Assembly (NCBI GenBank): GCA_937872535.1
Contig: CALMTC010000003.1
Coordinates: 1-64,000, forward strand
Length of the DNA: 64,000 nucleotides
Direction: 5' to 3'
From: an uncultured bacterium
Lineage (GTDB): Bacteria > Patescibacteriota > Gracilibacteria > Absconditabacterales > Absconditicoccaceae
Positions 9,478-20,545 of the stretch are shown here, one piece after another. Numbering within the stretch: the stretch's first letter is position 1; every line of letters begins with the position of its first letter. A model generated the notes under the pieces. It did not search any database and was not told the origin of the DNA. It saw only the letters and a program-made list of their open reading frames with translations. A program made the position numbers and the translations under genes.

Positions 9478-11127
9478 ATGAAATCTGAACAAGTAAGAAA
9501 TTTACGAAAAAAATTTCGAGAAGAGACCGAACAGAATCACAAAGAAGTTCAGCCTTGTTCTCTTGTACCAAGTTCTCAAGACAAGACAGTAATTTTCAAT
9601 ACTTCTGGAATGCAACAGCTTGTTCCTTATCTTACAGGAAAAGAACATCCATTGGGAAAAAGATTATTCAATATTCAAAGATGCGTAAGAACAAACGACA
9701 TAGAAGATATAGGAGATGAAAGACATCTTTCTATGTTTGAAATGATGGGAAACCGATCACTTGGAAATTATTTTAAAAAAGAAAGTCTCAAACGATCTAT
9801 TCACTTTTTGACAAAAGAATTACAAATTCCGATAGAAAAAATTGGAGCTACTATATTTATAGGAGGCAATGGAATCGCTAAAGACCTTGAAGCTAAGGAG
9901 ATTTTGCTCGCCAATGGAATTAGTCCTGATAAAATAAGAGAACTCGATGAGGACAATTTTCGATGACCTCCAGGGGCAGTATGACCTTGTGGACCTTGTT
10001 GTGAGATTTTCGTAGATAGAGGAGAGGCTTACTGACCAGCAGATCGAAATATTGGTACCAATGATAGATATACAGAAGTTTGGAACAATGTTTTTATGGA
10101 ATTTTACAAAGACGATCAAGGTAACTATACCAAACTCAAACAACAAAATGTAGATACTGGTATGGGGCTAGAAAGACTTTGCATGTTTTTGCAAAACAAA
10201 GAAACAATTTTTGAAACAGATATTTTTGAAGAAATCATCAAAACTATTGAAAAAAATACAGAATCTACTTACCCAGCTTATAACCAAAAAGAAGAAGAGT
10301 GGTGAGCTTTTGAAAAAAGACAAGTCAAAAGTTTTAGAATAGTTTGTGACCATATCAGAGCCAGTTGTTTTCTTCTCATGGACTGAGTTATCCCTTCAAA
10401 TGAAGGAAGATGATATGTTTTGAGAAGACTAATAAGAAGAATGTACTATCATACAATGATTTTATCAAACGAGAAAAAAAATGGTGAAGGAAAAACACTT
10501 TCTTTTGATGAAATTAAAAATCTGGTTACTGCAATAGTTTCAAAATTTAGTAGCGCATACCCAGAGCTTATCAGACAATCTGATTCAATCACAAAAGAAC
10601 TCTCAAAAGAAATTGAGAATTTCAAGGCAACCATCAAAAGAGGTGAAAAACAGCTCAACGATATTCTTGATGGAAACGAGAAAAAAATAATTTCTGGAGC
10701 AGAAGCTTTTACGCTCTATGATTCTTACGGATTTCCAGTAGAACTGACCATAGAAATAGCCAAAATGCAATGAATAGAAGTAGATCTTATCTGATTTGAA
10801 AAAGAGCTTGAAAAAGCCAGAGAAAAATCTCGTAGCTGAGCCAGCTCTATGTTCAAAAAAACAGTTGATCGAGCACAATTTTTAGAAGGCATACCAACCA
10901 CAGAATTTGTAGGATATCATTCAGAAGAAAATGCAGAAATGAAACTTTTAAAAAAAATAGAATTGGAAGAAAATACAGTACTCATTTTTGATAAAACACC
11001 ATTCTATGCTCAGTGAGGCTGACAGACAGGAGACTTTTGAACAATAGTCGATAACGATGGGACAACATACCAAATTTCAGATGTACAAAAATACGAAGGA
11101 GTATTCTTACATTTTATCAAAAAATAA
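9478..11127 (+). CDS. alaS: Alanyl-tRNA synthetase, catalytic half only (editing and C-Ala domains absent)
   Basis: This 549-residue enzyme attaches alanine to tRNA-Ala. The class II catalytic core is clear: FNTSGMQQLVPYLTG, KRLFNIQRCVRTNDIEDIG, FEMMGN, GPCGPCCEIFVD, WNNVFMEF, DTGMGLERL. The tRNA-recognition region follows with NEGRGYVLRRLIRR. The frame then reaches the beta-barrel motif YAQGGGQTGDFG near residue 515 and ends at a TAA shortly after. In full-length enzymes (about 850-960 residues) the editing domain with its NHSATH metal site begins right there, followed by C-Ala. None of that is encoded downstream, where an unrelated membrane protein starts 9 bases on. It is a real truncation relative to typical bacterial AlaRS. 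Confidence 0.93.
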
Positions 11128-11135
11128 AATAAAAA

Positions 11136-11546
11136 ATGGTGATTCAGCTCTGGATTATTGTTCTCGTAACGATAGTTTGTAGCATCATATCTTTCATTCG
11201 ATACAGCAACTATGGTCGATGACTTTTATGGCTCCAAAATATGGAATTCGGAGCAAGAAAATTAAAACAAATCAGAAAAAAAACTCGAGAATCATTCATG
11301 ATAGTTTCAATTGGTAATTTTGTATCAATTACAGCACTATCAAGTATTGTTAATCAAATAAGCGACCAATCAATAGTAAATTTCTTAACAGTCTCAATAA
11401 AAATGCGAATAGCTCTCATTGTAGTACCACTCTATATCATACTGGTCTATCGAGAAACCAAACCCATAAAGATTTTTTTCATCACTGTCGGCCATTACGG
11501 AACTATTTTGATCACTGCAAGTATTTTACTCGGTCTTTTTTCATAA
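11136..11546 (+). CDS. Uncharacterised multi-pass membrane protein
   Basis: This 136-residue protein has about four hydrophobic segments (near residues 5-20, 52-72, 80-105 and 112-134), with a basic stretch ARKLKQIRKKTRE between the first two. I do not recognise a family. It sits 9 bases after alaS and 3 bases before the SpoU methyltransferase gene, so it is probably expressed with them. Confidence 0.6.
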
Positions 11547-11548
11547 AA

Positions 11549-12007
11549 ATGAATCGAATCATCGTAGAAAATATTCGTAGTGCATTCAATGTTGGAAACA
11601 TCATAAGAACTGCTGATGCTCTCAACTACGGAGTAATAATTTCAGGCTATAGTCCCCATCCAGATACAGAGCCCAAAGTCCTCAAATCCTCACTAGGAGG
11701 AGAAAAAAATATCCCAATAAAACATTTTCGAAACACGAAAGAAGCAATCACATTTTGTAAAGAAAAAAATATTATTCTGATTGCTGCCGAAAAAACCGAA
11801 AAATCTCTACCTCTACAAAATATAAAAATTCCATCCTGACCATTTGCAATCATCATGGGTAATGAAGTAACTGGAGTAAGTGAAGAATCTCTAGAACAAG
11901 CAAATCAAATAGTCCACATACCAATGAAAGGAAAAAAAGAGTCACTCAATGTAGGACAAGCAGCAGCCATTTTTGCACGACATCTTTCATCTCACTTACA
12001 ACAGTAA
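11549..12007 (+). CDS. SpoU/TrmH-family RNA 2'-O-methyltransferase
   Basis: This 152-residue protein is a minimal SPOUT methyltransferase. It carries all three SpoU motifs: NIRSAFNVGNIIRTADALN near the N-terminus (catalytic arginine), IIMGNEVTGVSEE (about residue 104), and IPMKGKKESLNVGQAAAI at the end, which makes the knotted AdoMet site. Family members methylate a ribose in tRNA or 23S rRNA. The short length, without an N-terminal substrate-binding domain, resembles TrmL or small TrmH forms, so the target RNA is open. Confidence 0.88.
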
Positions 12008-12010
12008 ATC

Positions 12011-12640
12011 ATGTCATCAAAATATCCCAAAGCCTTCACGATGGTAGAACTCATAGTAGTCATTGTTATTTTAGGAATTATAGCACTTCTGAGCCAAAGC
12101 AACTTCGATCTCAAAAATAAAGAAAGAACACTTTCTCAAGCATGTGCTACAGCTCTTTATGGTGAAATCAGAAATTTTTTCGACGAGATACAAAATAGTA
12201 AATGAGTTTTTCTAAGCTGAGAAACTTTTTTCCCAGAAGAGTATAGTATCACCATATCACCAGATAATCAAAATATTTCTTTATGATTTACAAAAAATGG
12301 AGTAACGAATACTTTCAAAACATTTTCACTATCAGGAAAAAATCTCCGAAATATAAATTATTGTACCAAAAGCAATTATTCTCTAAGATTATCATGAGAA
12401 GATACTCAACTCATACTACAAAAAGAGTTTAAAAACACAATTTTAAAACCTTGATTTTTTATTTCAGGAACAACAAATACTATTACCTGAGAAATAAAAT
12501 TTGAATGGTGTTCACCAGAGAACGAATCATGTAAAGAGATATTTCTTCGACAACGAGACAAAAGATTAAATAAAATAAACTGATCATCATGTCAAGGAAA
12601 TTGAACCGGTGGCCAATGTTTTAATCGAATAAGTCAATAA
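12011..12640 (+). CDS. Type IV pilin-like (prepilin) protein
   Basis: This 209-residue protein opens with a short basic leader and the prepilin N-methylation motif KAFTMVELIVVIVILGIIA, with the conserved glutamate at +5 of the mature protein. Alanine replaces the usual glycine before the cleavage site. The rest is beta-rich with several cysteines (INYCTKS, WCSPENESC, SSCQGNGTGGQC), which agrees with the upstream disulfide-forming protein. It may be a minor pilin or pseudopilin. No other pilus assembly genes are in the window. Confidence 0.8.
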
Positions 12641-12642
12641 AA

Positions 12643-13464
12643 ATGGCTACCAACCCTCTTCTCTTTTATCAGCTCATGAACTATCCCATTCCAAGAGAGG
12701 AGGAATTTTTCTACTACGAAAAAGAAAAAAATCTTGATCAAGAACCAGACAAAAAATTTTCTCGAGAAATCCAAAATATATTTCGAAACGACTATCTCCC
12801 ACAAATTAAAAAAATTCAAAATCTGCTTAAATATATTCCTTTTATAGAACAAGCCTACCTTTGTAATTCAATGAGTTTCAATGCACTCACAGAAAAATCA
12901 GACATCGACCTATTTATCATTACTAATCAAAAAAGAATCTGGCAGTGTAGATTTCGATCCGTATTTCTATTTCGAATAGCTGGATTAAAAAGATCAAAAA
13001 AAAATAAAACAAAAAAAGTTTGTCTGTCTTTTTACGTAACGAGTGATAATACAAATCTTTATCCAATTAAACTCGCAAACAGCGATATTTATCTAACCTA
13101 CTGGCTAGCACATCTTATTCCAATCTATACGACCAAGCCAGATGAAATTAATAAAATTCGAGAATCAAATAAACGGCTTCATCACTATCTCCCAAACCAC
13201 CCACTTCATCAAACAATATTTGCAGACATTGAACTCATAAAAAATAACTATAAAATAACCAAACGATATGAAAAAAATAATTCTGGTCGACGAGGCAGCA
13301 TGATAGAAATAATCATCAAAAATATTCGACTACCAGTACTTTTTTTCAAAAAGAAACAGCTTAAACAAGAATGAGAAGGGATTATAATAAGCAATTCTAT
13401 GCTAAAATTTCATCATGACCAGAGAAAAAAAATAGCCTATCTCTTCAAGATAAATAACAAGTAG
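12643..13464 (+). CDS. Nucleotidyltransferase-fold protein
   Basis: This 273-residue protein contains CNSMSFNALTEKSDIDLFIIT near residue 75. This is a form of the GS-x(n)-SDIDLxV motif of the Pol beta/MNT nucleotidyltransferase superfamily, with both metal-binding aspartates present. The rest is helical and basic. The substrate is unknown: candidates include tRNA, antibiotics or proteins. It starts 3 bases after the pilin gene and is the last gene before the ftsA promoter region. Confidence 0.65.
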
Positions 13465-13577
13465 ATAACCATTAGTTATCAAAATTTCATGAACCAAAAA
13501 CAGTGAAACCAAAAAATAGCTAAAAATAGACATTTTCAATCAAGAACCATTGGTTATCACAAAAGATTTTCTAGAGT

Positions 13578-13605
13578 TTGTTTTTAATTACCAGCTTACT
13601 ATAGT
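13578..13605 (+). promoter_or_regulatory. Promoter of ftsA (TTGTTT-16-TATAGT)
   Basis: A -35-like TTGTTT at 13578-13583 and a -10-like TATAGT at 13600-13605 are separated by 16 bases. The 15 bases from TATAGT onward (TATAGTGGGGGAGAA) are identical to those of the secA promoter at 29659. No transcription start can be confirmed. Confidence 0.6.
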
Positions 13606-13636
13606 GGGGGAGAAGAAAAAATTTTTATCCCCTTTT
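13606..13636 (+). promoter_or_regulatory. Possible attenuator hairpin in the ftsA leader
   Basis: GGGG at 13606-13609 can pair with CCCC at 13629-13632, with an inner AAAAA/TTTTT stem, and the 3' side is followed by TTTT. The layout resembles an intrinsic terminator 11 bases before the ftsA start, so it could attenuate transcription or hide the start region. Confidence 0.45.
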
Positions 13637-13646
13637 ATTTACGGCA

Positions 13647-14822
13647 ATGCAAAACATAAAAGCCGTTTTCGATATTTGAAATGGTTTCATCAAAGGAGCT
13701 ATCTTCGCACAAGACGAGTGAAAAAATGTTCTCCTTCTCAAAGAAATGGTAAAAACCAAAGGTATGCGTAAAGGAAAAATTCTGGATTCAGAAGATTTCA
13801 TCATATCAATTAATACGATCATAGAAACTTTCATCAAAAAATTAGGTGGTGAATTTATAGATGAAGTATATATCGGAATCTCTCATCCTGAAATGATTAT
13901 ATCAAGAATGAGTGAACAAAAGAGAGTAATGACAGATATCATAAAAAATGAAGATGTTGATCATTTATCAAGAATAATCTCAGAAATAAGTCAAAAAAAC
14001 AACTATGAAACATTAAAAATTCTGCCTGTTTACTGGCTTATAGATGAAAACAAAAAAGAAAAAGATCCTGTATGACTCCAGTGAAAAAGATTAGAATTAG
14101 TTGCTGATGTCTTCTATATACCAAAAAATTTCTACAATAATCTCATAGAAGTATTTGAAAAACTCAATCTCAATATTATTGATATTGTTCCAAATATTTT
14201 AGCTGCAAGTGAGTCAGCTCTTGATTTTGATCTCAAAGATCTAGGAACAGTGCTCATAGATATAGGTACAAATCAAACTAGTTTTGTAGTGTATGAAGAG
14301 TGATTTCCTCTTTCTTACTGAGTGATACCTATCGGTTGAGAAGATGTCACCAAGGACATATCTATCTGCTTACAAATAGATATCAAAGAAGCAGAAGAGA
14401 TAAAAAAGGAAAAAGGAATGCTTTCGGCAGAAGATCAAAAAATATCTCCTACAGAAGAAACTGAAATATGATATCTGAGCAGCATTATTACAGCAAGATA
14501 TGAAGAAATTTTTAATAAGATCCAAAAAAATCTTCATAAGATTTGAAAAGATGGAAGGTTGCCAGGATGAGTAATTTTAATGTGAGGAGGAGCAAAAGCA
14601 GAAAATTTAGATCAATTTGCTAAACATATCTTCAAGTTAGCAACCTTTTATGGAAAAGATAAGCAAATGAGTTTATGAGAATTAAGTAACAATTTACAGT
14701 TCATAAACATCATTTGAAACTACATTCGATCAAATAAATATGTAGAAAGTAGAAAATCTTCACTCAGACTAAACTTCGACTTTTTCGGAAAAATAGGAAA
14801 ATTCATCAAAGAAATTTTTTAA
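13647..14822 (+). CDS. ftsA: Cell division protein FtsA
   Basis: This 391-residue actin-like ATPase anchors FtsZ to the membrane. The phosphate-1 motif VFDIGNGFIKGAI (about residue 7), the 1C subdomain region, phosphate-2 DIGTNQTSFVVYEEG (about 207) and the adenosine loop VILMGGGAKAEN (about 310) are all visible, several glycines being TGA codons. The end is an amphipathic helix (FDFFGKIGKFIKEIF), the usual membrane-targeting tail. The start at 13647 gives MQNIKAVFDIG, the expected spacing before phosphate-1. ftsZ follows 19 bases downstream, the classic division operon. Confidence 0.93.
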
Positions 14823-14841
14823 CACTTAAATTCACAAACAA

Positions 14842-16017
14842 ATGGTATTGGTAGATGTAAGACCTGATTTCGTTCCTTGAGCAAGAATCAAAGTAATTGG
14901 TGTCGGTGGAGGAGGAAATAATGCAGTACTCAGAATGATAGACGAATGATTAGAAGGAGTAGAATTCATAGCAGTCAACACAGATGCTCAAGCGCTAGCA
15001 AGTAGTCCAGCAGACAAAAAGATCAATATCTGATTAAATCTTACAAAAGGTCTCTGAGCTGGAGCTAATCCAGATGTAGGAAGAAAAGCTGCTGAAGAAA
15101 ATGCTGATGATTTCAAATTTCTATTTCAGGATACTGATATGGTTTTCATTACTGCTGGAATGTGAGGTGGAACTGGAACAGGAGCTGCACCAGTTATCGC
15201 TCAGATAGCTAGAGAAATGGGAATTCTAACAGTATGAGTTATCACCAAACCTTTCAGTTTTGAAGGGAAGAAAAGAGAAGCAAATGCCTCAGAATGACTT
15301 ATGAAAATGAAACAGTCAGTTGATACACTTATCATCGTACCAAACGATAAAATTTTCAATGTTGTTGATAAAAAAACTACCTTTAAACAAGCGTTTAATA
15401 TGATTGATAAGATCTTAATGCTTTGAGTTCAAGGTATCACAGACCTTATCGTAAAACCTGGTATGATCAACATCGATTTCGCTGATATTAGAGTGACAAT
15501 GTCTGGATCTGGAACAGCTCTTCTTGGAATTGGATATGCTGATGGAGAGACAAGAGCTGTAGACGCGGCCAAAAGAGCCATAGAGAATCCGCTTCTCGAG
15601 ACTAATCTCGACGGAGCTAAAAATATCATATTTGCAGTAACAGGATGAGAAGATTTGACTCCAATAGAAGTCAACGAAGCAGCTAAAGTTATCGCTGATA
15701 TTGCTGATCCAGATGCTAATATTATTTGGTGAATGACTCTCGATGAAAGCTACAATGGTGAGATCAAAGTCACTATCATAGCAACTGGTTTCGAAGAACA
15801 AAGCCAAGATAGCATTTTAAGACCATCTCCAAGAGACGCACTCTGAAGAAAAGGAGGATTTGGAGAAAATCAGATTTCAAGAGTTCTCAACGCTACTAAA
15901 GTAACAGCCAGCGACGATACAAACGATGAATATTTCAAAGAAAAATTGGAAATAGAAGAGGATTCTGACATCCCAGCTATTCTAAGAAATAGCTCTTTCA
16001 GCAACAAAAAAATCTAA
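14842..16017 (+). CDS. ftsZ: Cell division protein FtsZ
   Basis: This 391-residue tubulin homologue polymerises with GTP into the division ring. Residues 17-28 carry IKVIGVGGGGNN, residues 107-116 the tubulin signature GGGTGTGAAP (one glycine as TGA), and KPFSFEGKKR and NIDFADIR follow. The C-terminal peptide that binds FtsA is recognisable as DIPAILRN. Length is normal. Because the core motifs are so strict, this gene is one of the best proofs in the window that TGA means glycine. Confidence 0.98.
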
Positions 16018-16030
16018 AAAATATCAAAAG

Positions 16031-16059
16031 TTGACAAATCAAGCCATTTTTTATACACT
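16031..16059 (+). promoter_or_regulatory. Candidate promoter of atpC
   Basis: A consensus TTGACA lies at 16031-16036, followed by TATACACT around 16052-16059 (spacing 15-17 bases depending on the register chosen). It lies just after ftsZ and 41 bases before the atpC start. Confidence 0.5.
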
Positions 16060-16100
16060 CAAGATATGAAAAAATTTAATGTCTGCTTACAAATACCAAA

Positions 16101-16574
16101 ATGAACTGTAAAATTTCAAGTCCTGAAAATATTTTCTTTGAAGGTAAAATAAAACAAATCACACTTCCAACGGAACAAGGAGAAATAAGTTTTCTTCCAG
16201 GTCAAAATCCTATAGTAACAGTTCTCAAACCAGGAATAGTAAAAATTTCACCTGAAGAAACACAAAAAAATAACCATCTCCAGAATAATAATTTTTTACA
16301 TGAAAAGGGGAAAATTCTTATCAGTGTCTGAAAAGGTATGATTTTCATCGACTGACAAAATATAATGGTACTTACTTCCGCGGTCACCACATCTCCCAAA
16401 GAATCAGAAGAAAAACTCAAAGAAATGAAAAATCAGCTAGAAATTAAAGTAAATGATCTGAAAAAGAAGGGAAGCATCGAAGATATAGAAAAGTCAATGA
16501 TCACACTAGAAAAAATCAATGCTGATATGAGACTTCTCAAAATCTGAAAAATGAAAAAAACTCAATCTCAATAG
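16101..16574 (+). CDS. atpC: F-type ATP synthase epsilon subunit-like protein
   Basis: This 157-residue protein matches the epsilon N-terminal beta-sandwich: KISSPENIFFEGKIKQITLPTEQGEISFLPGQNPIV, followed by a strand region and a C-terminal helical hairpin (ESEEKLKEMKNQLEIKVNDLKKK). Epsilon links the rotor to the c-ring and inhibits ATP hydrolysis. It is alone: no other atp genes are in the window, whereas atpC usually ends the atp operon. The C-terminal helices are longer than in a typical 135-residue epsilon. Confidence 0.8.
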
Positions 16575-16601
16575 GAACCTCATAGTATAAAATATTTTCT
16601 A

Positions 16602-16629
16602 AAAAATCTCGATCACAGTCGAGATTTTT
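16602..16629 (+). terminator. Intrinsic terminator after atpC
   Basis: AAAAATCTCGA (16602-16612) and TCGAGATTTTT (16619-16629) form a perfect stem around TCACAG, ending in a T-run. Confidence 0.88.
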
Positions 16630-16689
16630 TTCGATGGAAAAAAAGAGTTTTTTAGCTATAGTGAAGACTATTTAGCTCATCGTAAACCA

Positions 16690-17757
16690 ATGAAATACTG
16701 TGCAATTTTATGAAAACATAGACTTTTATCTAAAGAAGAGCTCTATCTCTGCAAACCTACCAATATTATCACTCAAGGAAATATAATTTTTTTCGAAACA
16801 GAACAGCCAGAACTACTCAGCCATCTAGGAGGAATCATCAAATACTGACGCATTTGTAAACTCGAAGACTGTATCCATCATCCCAAATTTTGAGAAATTG
16901 CTGGAGTATCAGACAAAAATATAGGAATGTTTCTTAAAAAAAATCATGGCCTCAAGAGATTTAAGATAACAGACTCAATCTCAACTGACAGAGAAATAAA
17001 AGAAGATTGAATAGAACTTATTCAGATTAACCAAGAAGAAATTTCTGAAGAAACTGAGATAGCCCTCATTGACCATTACCAAGATATAGAGCTTTTCGAG
17101 ACCATAGACTTTGGGAAACCATCAAACGGAATGACAGTAGGAATGATGCCAGCCAAGCTCACCCAGATTCTGCTCAATATCTGAATAGGATACCGACAAG
17201 AAATTCACAACCAATCAGCTTGAGAAAATTTTACAGTCTATGATCCTTTTTGTGGCTTTTGAACGACCTGATTCATAGCAAACCATCTCAATTACAATTT
17301 TATTGGCTCAGATATCAATATCACTGAAACCAAAAAAAATCTCGGTCGACGAACAAAGACCAAATACTACAAAGAAAAAGCTTTTACTCTGGTAAAACAT
17401 GATAACAATCTTGCCTTCTCTGAGTCAGTATTAAAAAAATCTAATCTAATCGTCTCAGAAGGTTGGCTCGGTCCAATTATTCATCATTCTACTTCTCAAA
17501 GACAGCTTGAAATCAATGAAGAAATAATCTTCAAACTCTATAAAAACTTTTTCACCAACACCAATAACTTTTTTGATGAAATTACAGGCGTCATTACTAT
17601 ACCAAACTACATAGATTTTCCATCTACTCTTGGTAAAAAAATTTCATATCTGCTAGAAAGTCGATGACGAGAAGTTAAGCTTCTCAAACAAATCTATCAA
17701 AGACCAAAACAAAAAGTAGGAAGACAAATATGCCTTTTCCACAAAGATAAGAAATAG
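16690..17757 (+). CDS. Trm11-like AdoMet-dependent RNA/DNA methyltransferase
   Basis: This 355-residue protein has a Rossmann methyltransferase core near residue 185: FTVYDPFCGFGTTGFIANHL then FIGSDIN, matching motif I and the acidic residue that binds the AdoMet ribose in the Trm11/UPF0020 group. The catalytic motif position reads IVSEGWLGP instead of the standard DPPYG. That resembles variant forms seen in CPR bacteria but departs from experimentally studied enzymes. The N-terminal 150 residues could be a diverged THUMP-like RNA-binding region. A tRNA guanosine N2-methyltransferase is the best guess. Confidence 0.65.
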
Positions 17758-17797
17758 CCAGAATAAAATTTTTTAATAGATTGTAAAAAGAATAAAA

Positions 17798-19291
17798 ATG
17801 CGTTTCCATATTCTCATTTTTGGTTGCCAAATGAACTACTCAGATAGCGCCAGGATAAAAGCAATTTTAACCAATGCTGGCATGAGTTATACCGATTCAA
17901 TAGACGATGCTGATATAGTAATTTTTGATACTTGTTCTGTGAGACAAAAATCAGAAGATAAAGTTTTTGGAAAACTATGAGAGATACCAGCATCCAAAAA
18001 AATATGGCTAACGGGGTGTATGATCCAGCACAATATGAGAAACGCCAAGATCCAAAATGAAGTCAACGATAAAAAAGTCAACGAACAGATGAAACTTGGA
18101 AATTTCGTCTGATGAGTAAAAACGCTCGAACCAGAAATCATTTGATTTACCAACCAAGAAATCGAGAAAGTCAGCCATTCAAAAGAACAAAGTGGTAATA
18201 TAGTTTACATAAACCACGCTTTCAATCCGATGTTTGTAAAAATGCAAACAGAATTTCCAAATGTCGAACTTTTTTTCAGAATCGATGACACCTGATTTTT
18301 ACCAAGAATCATAGAAAAACTTGGCTACCAAGTAAACCACGACATCGATGTTACGAACGAATATTCTGGAATTTTACCACACGGCACAAATCAACTTTTC
18401 AAAGAAAACACCAAAACTGCTTACATACCAATTTCGACTGGGTGCAGCCAATTTTGTGCATACTGTATTGTCCCATACGCGAGAGGTCTAGAAAAAAATC
18501 GCCCCGTCGACGAGATCATCAAAGAAGCCGAATTTCACCTCAGCCAAGGAATCGAAGAAATTGTTCTGCTAGGACAAATTGTCAACAAACACCCAGATTT
18601 TGTGACTATTATGAAAAAAATTTTACCTCTGCCGTGACTAAAGTGGCTCAGATACACCTCTCCTTATCCGACTTTTTACTCACCGGAGCTACTCAAACTT
18701 CACGAAACAGAAGAAAAACTTTGTCCTCATATTCATATGCCACTTCAATCATGATCCGATCCGATTCTCAAGAAAATGTTTAGAGGTTACACAGCAGAGC
18801 AGTTCAAAAGTTTTGTAGATAATATTAGAAATCTCAAAAGACCAATCAGCATCACGACCGACATCATTATTGGCTTTCCAGATGAGACAGAAGAAGATTT
18901 TGAAAAAAGTTTAGAAATGATAGACTATGCCAAGTTTGATATGATTTATATGGGAATTTATTCTCCAAGACCATGAACTCTAGGAGCTAGAAAATATCCA
19001 GACAATATTCCCAAAGCCACCAAGAAAGAAAGACGAAACCGTATGAATGATAGACTTCTGGCTGTCTCATGAAGAAATAACGAAGCAGAAGTGAACACTG
19101 TCAAAGAAATTATCATCAATAAAGTCGACCCCGATTTCGTAACTGGCTATACAGAAAATATGAAAACAGTCATCATCAAAAAAACTCCAGAAAATCAAAA
19201 TTCCTTTGAAACAATCAAACTATGACACTTTCTCACTGTAAAAATCATATACACCGAAAGTCTAAAACTTTTCGCTGACTTGCAACATTAA
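17798..19291 (+). CDS. miaB: tRNA-2-methylthio-N6-dimethylallyladenosine synthase
   Basis: This 497-residue radical SAM methylthiotransferase modifies A37 in tRNAs reading UNN codons. The UPF0004 domain cysteines are present (GCQMNYSDS at residue 10, then DTCSVRQKSED and TGCM), and the radical SAM cluster motif CSQFCAYC lies at residues 216-223. IVPYARG and the C-terminal TRAM-like strand region follow. An inserted stretch of about 70 residues lies within the UPF0004 half (about 95-165), making the protein longer than the usual 440-450. Confidence 0.93.
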
Positions 19292-19318
19292 ATCAATTTC
19301 CTATACTCAAGTGGAAAC

Positions 19319-19380
19319 GTTCCCTGAGATGCCTCCCTTCCGAAGGTTTACCTGCCAAAGATAGGGAAATCGAAGAGAAC
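19319..19380. repeat. Degenerate palindromic repeat
   Basis: The block starts GTTCCCTGAG and ends ATCGAAGAGAAC, with CCGAAGG and TACCTGCC inside. It looks like a decayed copy of the CCCTGAGCCTGTCGAAGGG repeat carrying a nested insertion. Confidence 0.5.
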
Positions 19381-19422
19381 TTATAATAGTCAATTAAAAA
19401 TTTTTATTCCTGACTACTTCTT

Positions 19423-19761
19423 ATGAAAACATTTTTCCTCATAGTAACAATAACTATTCTAGGTCTTCTTTGATTTGGTTTTTACAAACACGATTTCAAT
19501 ATACAAAGCTACACAGCATACCGATCAGCTCAGACTCTAGATTCAATCATGGAAAAAGCATCTCCCAGCAGACCAGTATCGCTTATCGAGCTTTTCTATA
19601 ATACCGACCTCGAAAAAACCAAAATAATCTCATCTGGAGAGATCATAGAAAGTTCATCTGGCTCACTCATTATCTCTACAGGTTCGACTTCTGAAGAAAA
19701 AGTACTCACCGACCAGGAAAAAATTCAGCTCAGACTTCAACAGATAAAAAATAGCCAATAA
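19423..19761 (+). CDS. Small membrane-anchored protein
   Basis: This 112-residue protein begins with a hydrophobic segment (about residues 3-20), then a polar region rich in serine, threonine and glutamate. It could be an exported anchored protein or a small periplasmic factor. I do not recognise a family. A copy of the recurring A/T motif (AAAAATTTTTATTCCTG) lies directly upstream, and the SufB/D-like gene follows after 81 bases. Confidence 0.5.
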
Positions 19762-19842
19762 AGTAAACACTGAATTAAAAATTCCATATGACTATAAATT
19801 CAAAAGTCTTTATATCAATAACTTTTCTAGTACTTACTAAAA

Positions 19843-20517
19843 ATGCTTCACCATATCATCAACGAAAAAAATATCAGCCTCCTAGAAAATCAGAAGCAAA
19901 ACCAGATACTAGAAGAGCTTCACGATTTTTCAACAGAAAAAAAGATTTCCATACCATCAGCAAGCTCTCTGAGTTATCTCATCATACTAGATAGCTCGTC
20001 AGCTGATATAGAAATCATCCACAGCGAATCTCACACCAACAGTTCAATCTATGCCATAGTCTTTTCCGAACCAGAAAAAAAATCAAAACTCTCACTCCAA
20101 AGCACTATCAAAGCATCTCATTGCACATCGACTATCCATATCATCTCAGTCTGAACCAACCATAGCGACCTCGACATCAAAGCCTGAATCACGATAGAAA
20201 AAGATATAGAAAAATGAGAATGACATCTTACAGAAGACAATCTTATACTATGAAAAAAAGTAAAAATTAAATCTCTGCCTTTGCTCGACATCCAATCAAA
20301 CGATGTAAAAGCTTCTCATTGAGCAAAAATTCACCAATTTGATCCTTCAAAAATTTTTTACATGACTTCAAAAGGATTATCTAAAAAACAAGCAGAAAAA
20401 TTACTGTTGGAAGGAATAATAACCAACGCTTTTGAAAACTTTTCTCCAGAAAACAATGAGACTCTTTCAAATCTAAAAGATAAGATTTTAGCACAATTAC
20501 TAAAAAATTCAGAATAA
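19843..20517 (+). CDS. SufB/SufD-family protein (short)
   Basis: This 224-residue protein matches the SufBD beta-helix core, best near its end: DVKASHGAKIHQFDPSKIFYMTSKGLSKKQAEKLLLEG. The histidine and the serine-rich strand before it are typical. SufB and SufD form, with the ATPase SufC, the scaffold that builds Fe-S clusters. It is shorter than a usual SufD (about 400) because the N-terminal helical part is missing. An in-frame TAG sits just upstream of the ATG, so the start is firm. sufC lies about 3.7 kb away on the opposite strand. MiaB, an Fe-S enzyme, is a nearby neighbour. Confidence 0.75.
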
Positions 20518-20545
20518 AAATTTTATATTTTTTTCAAAAAAATTC

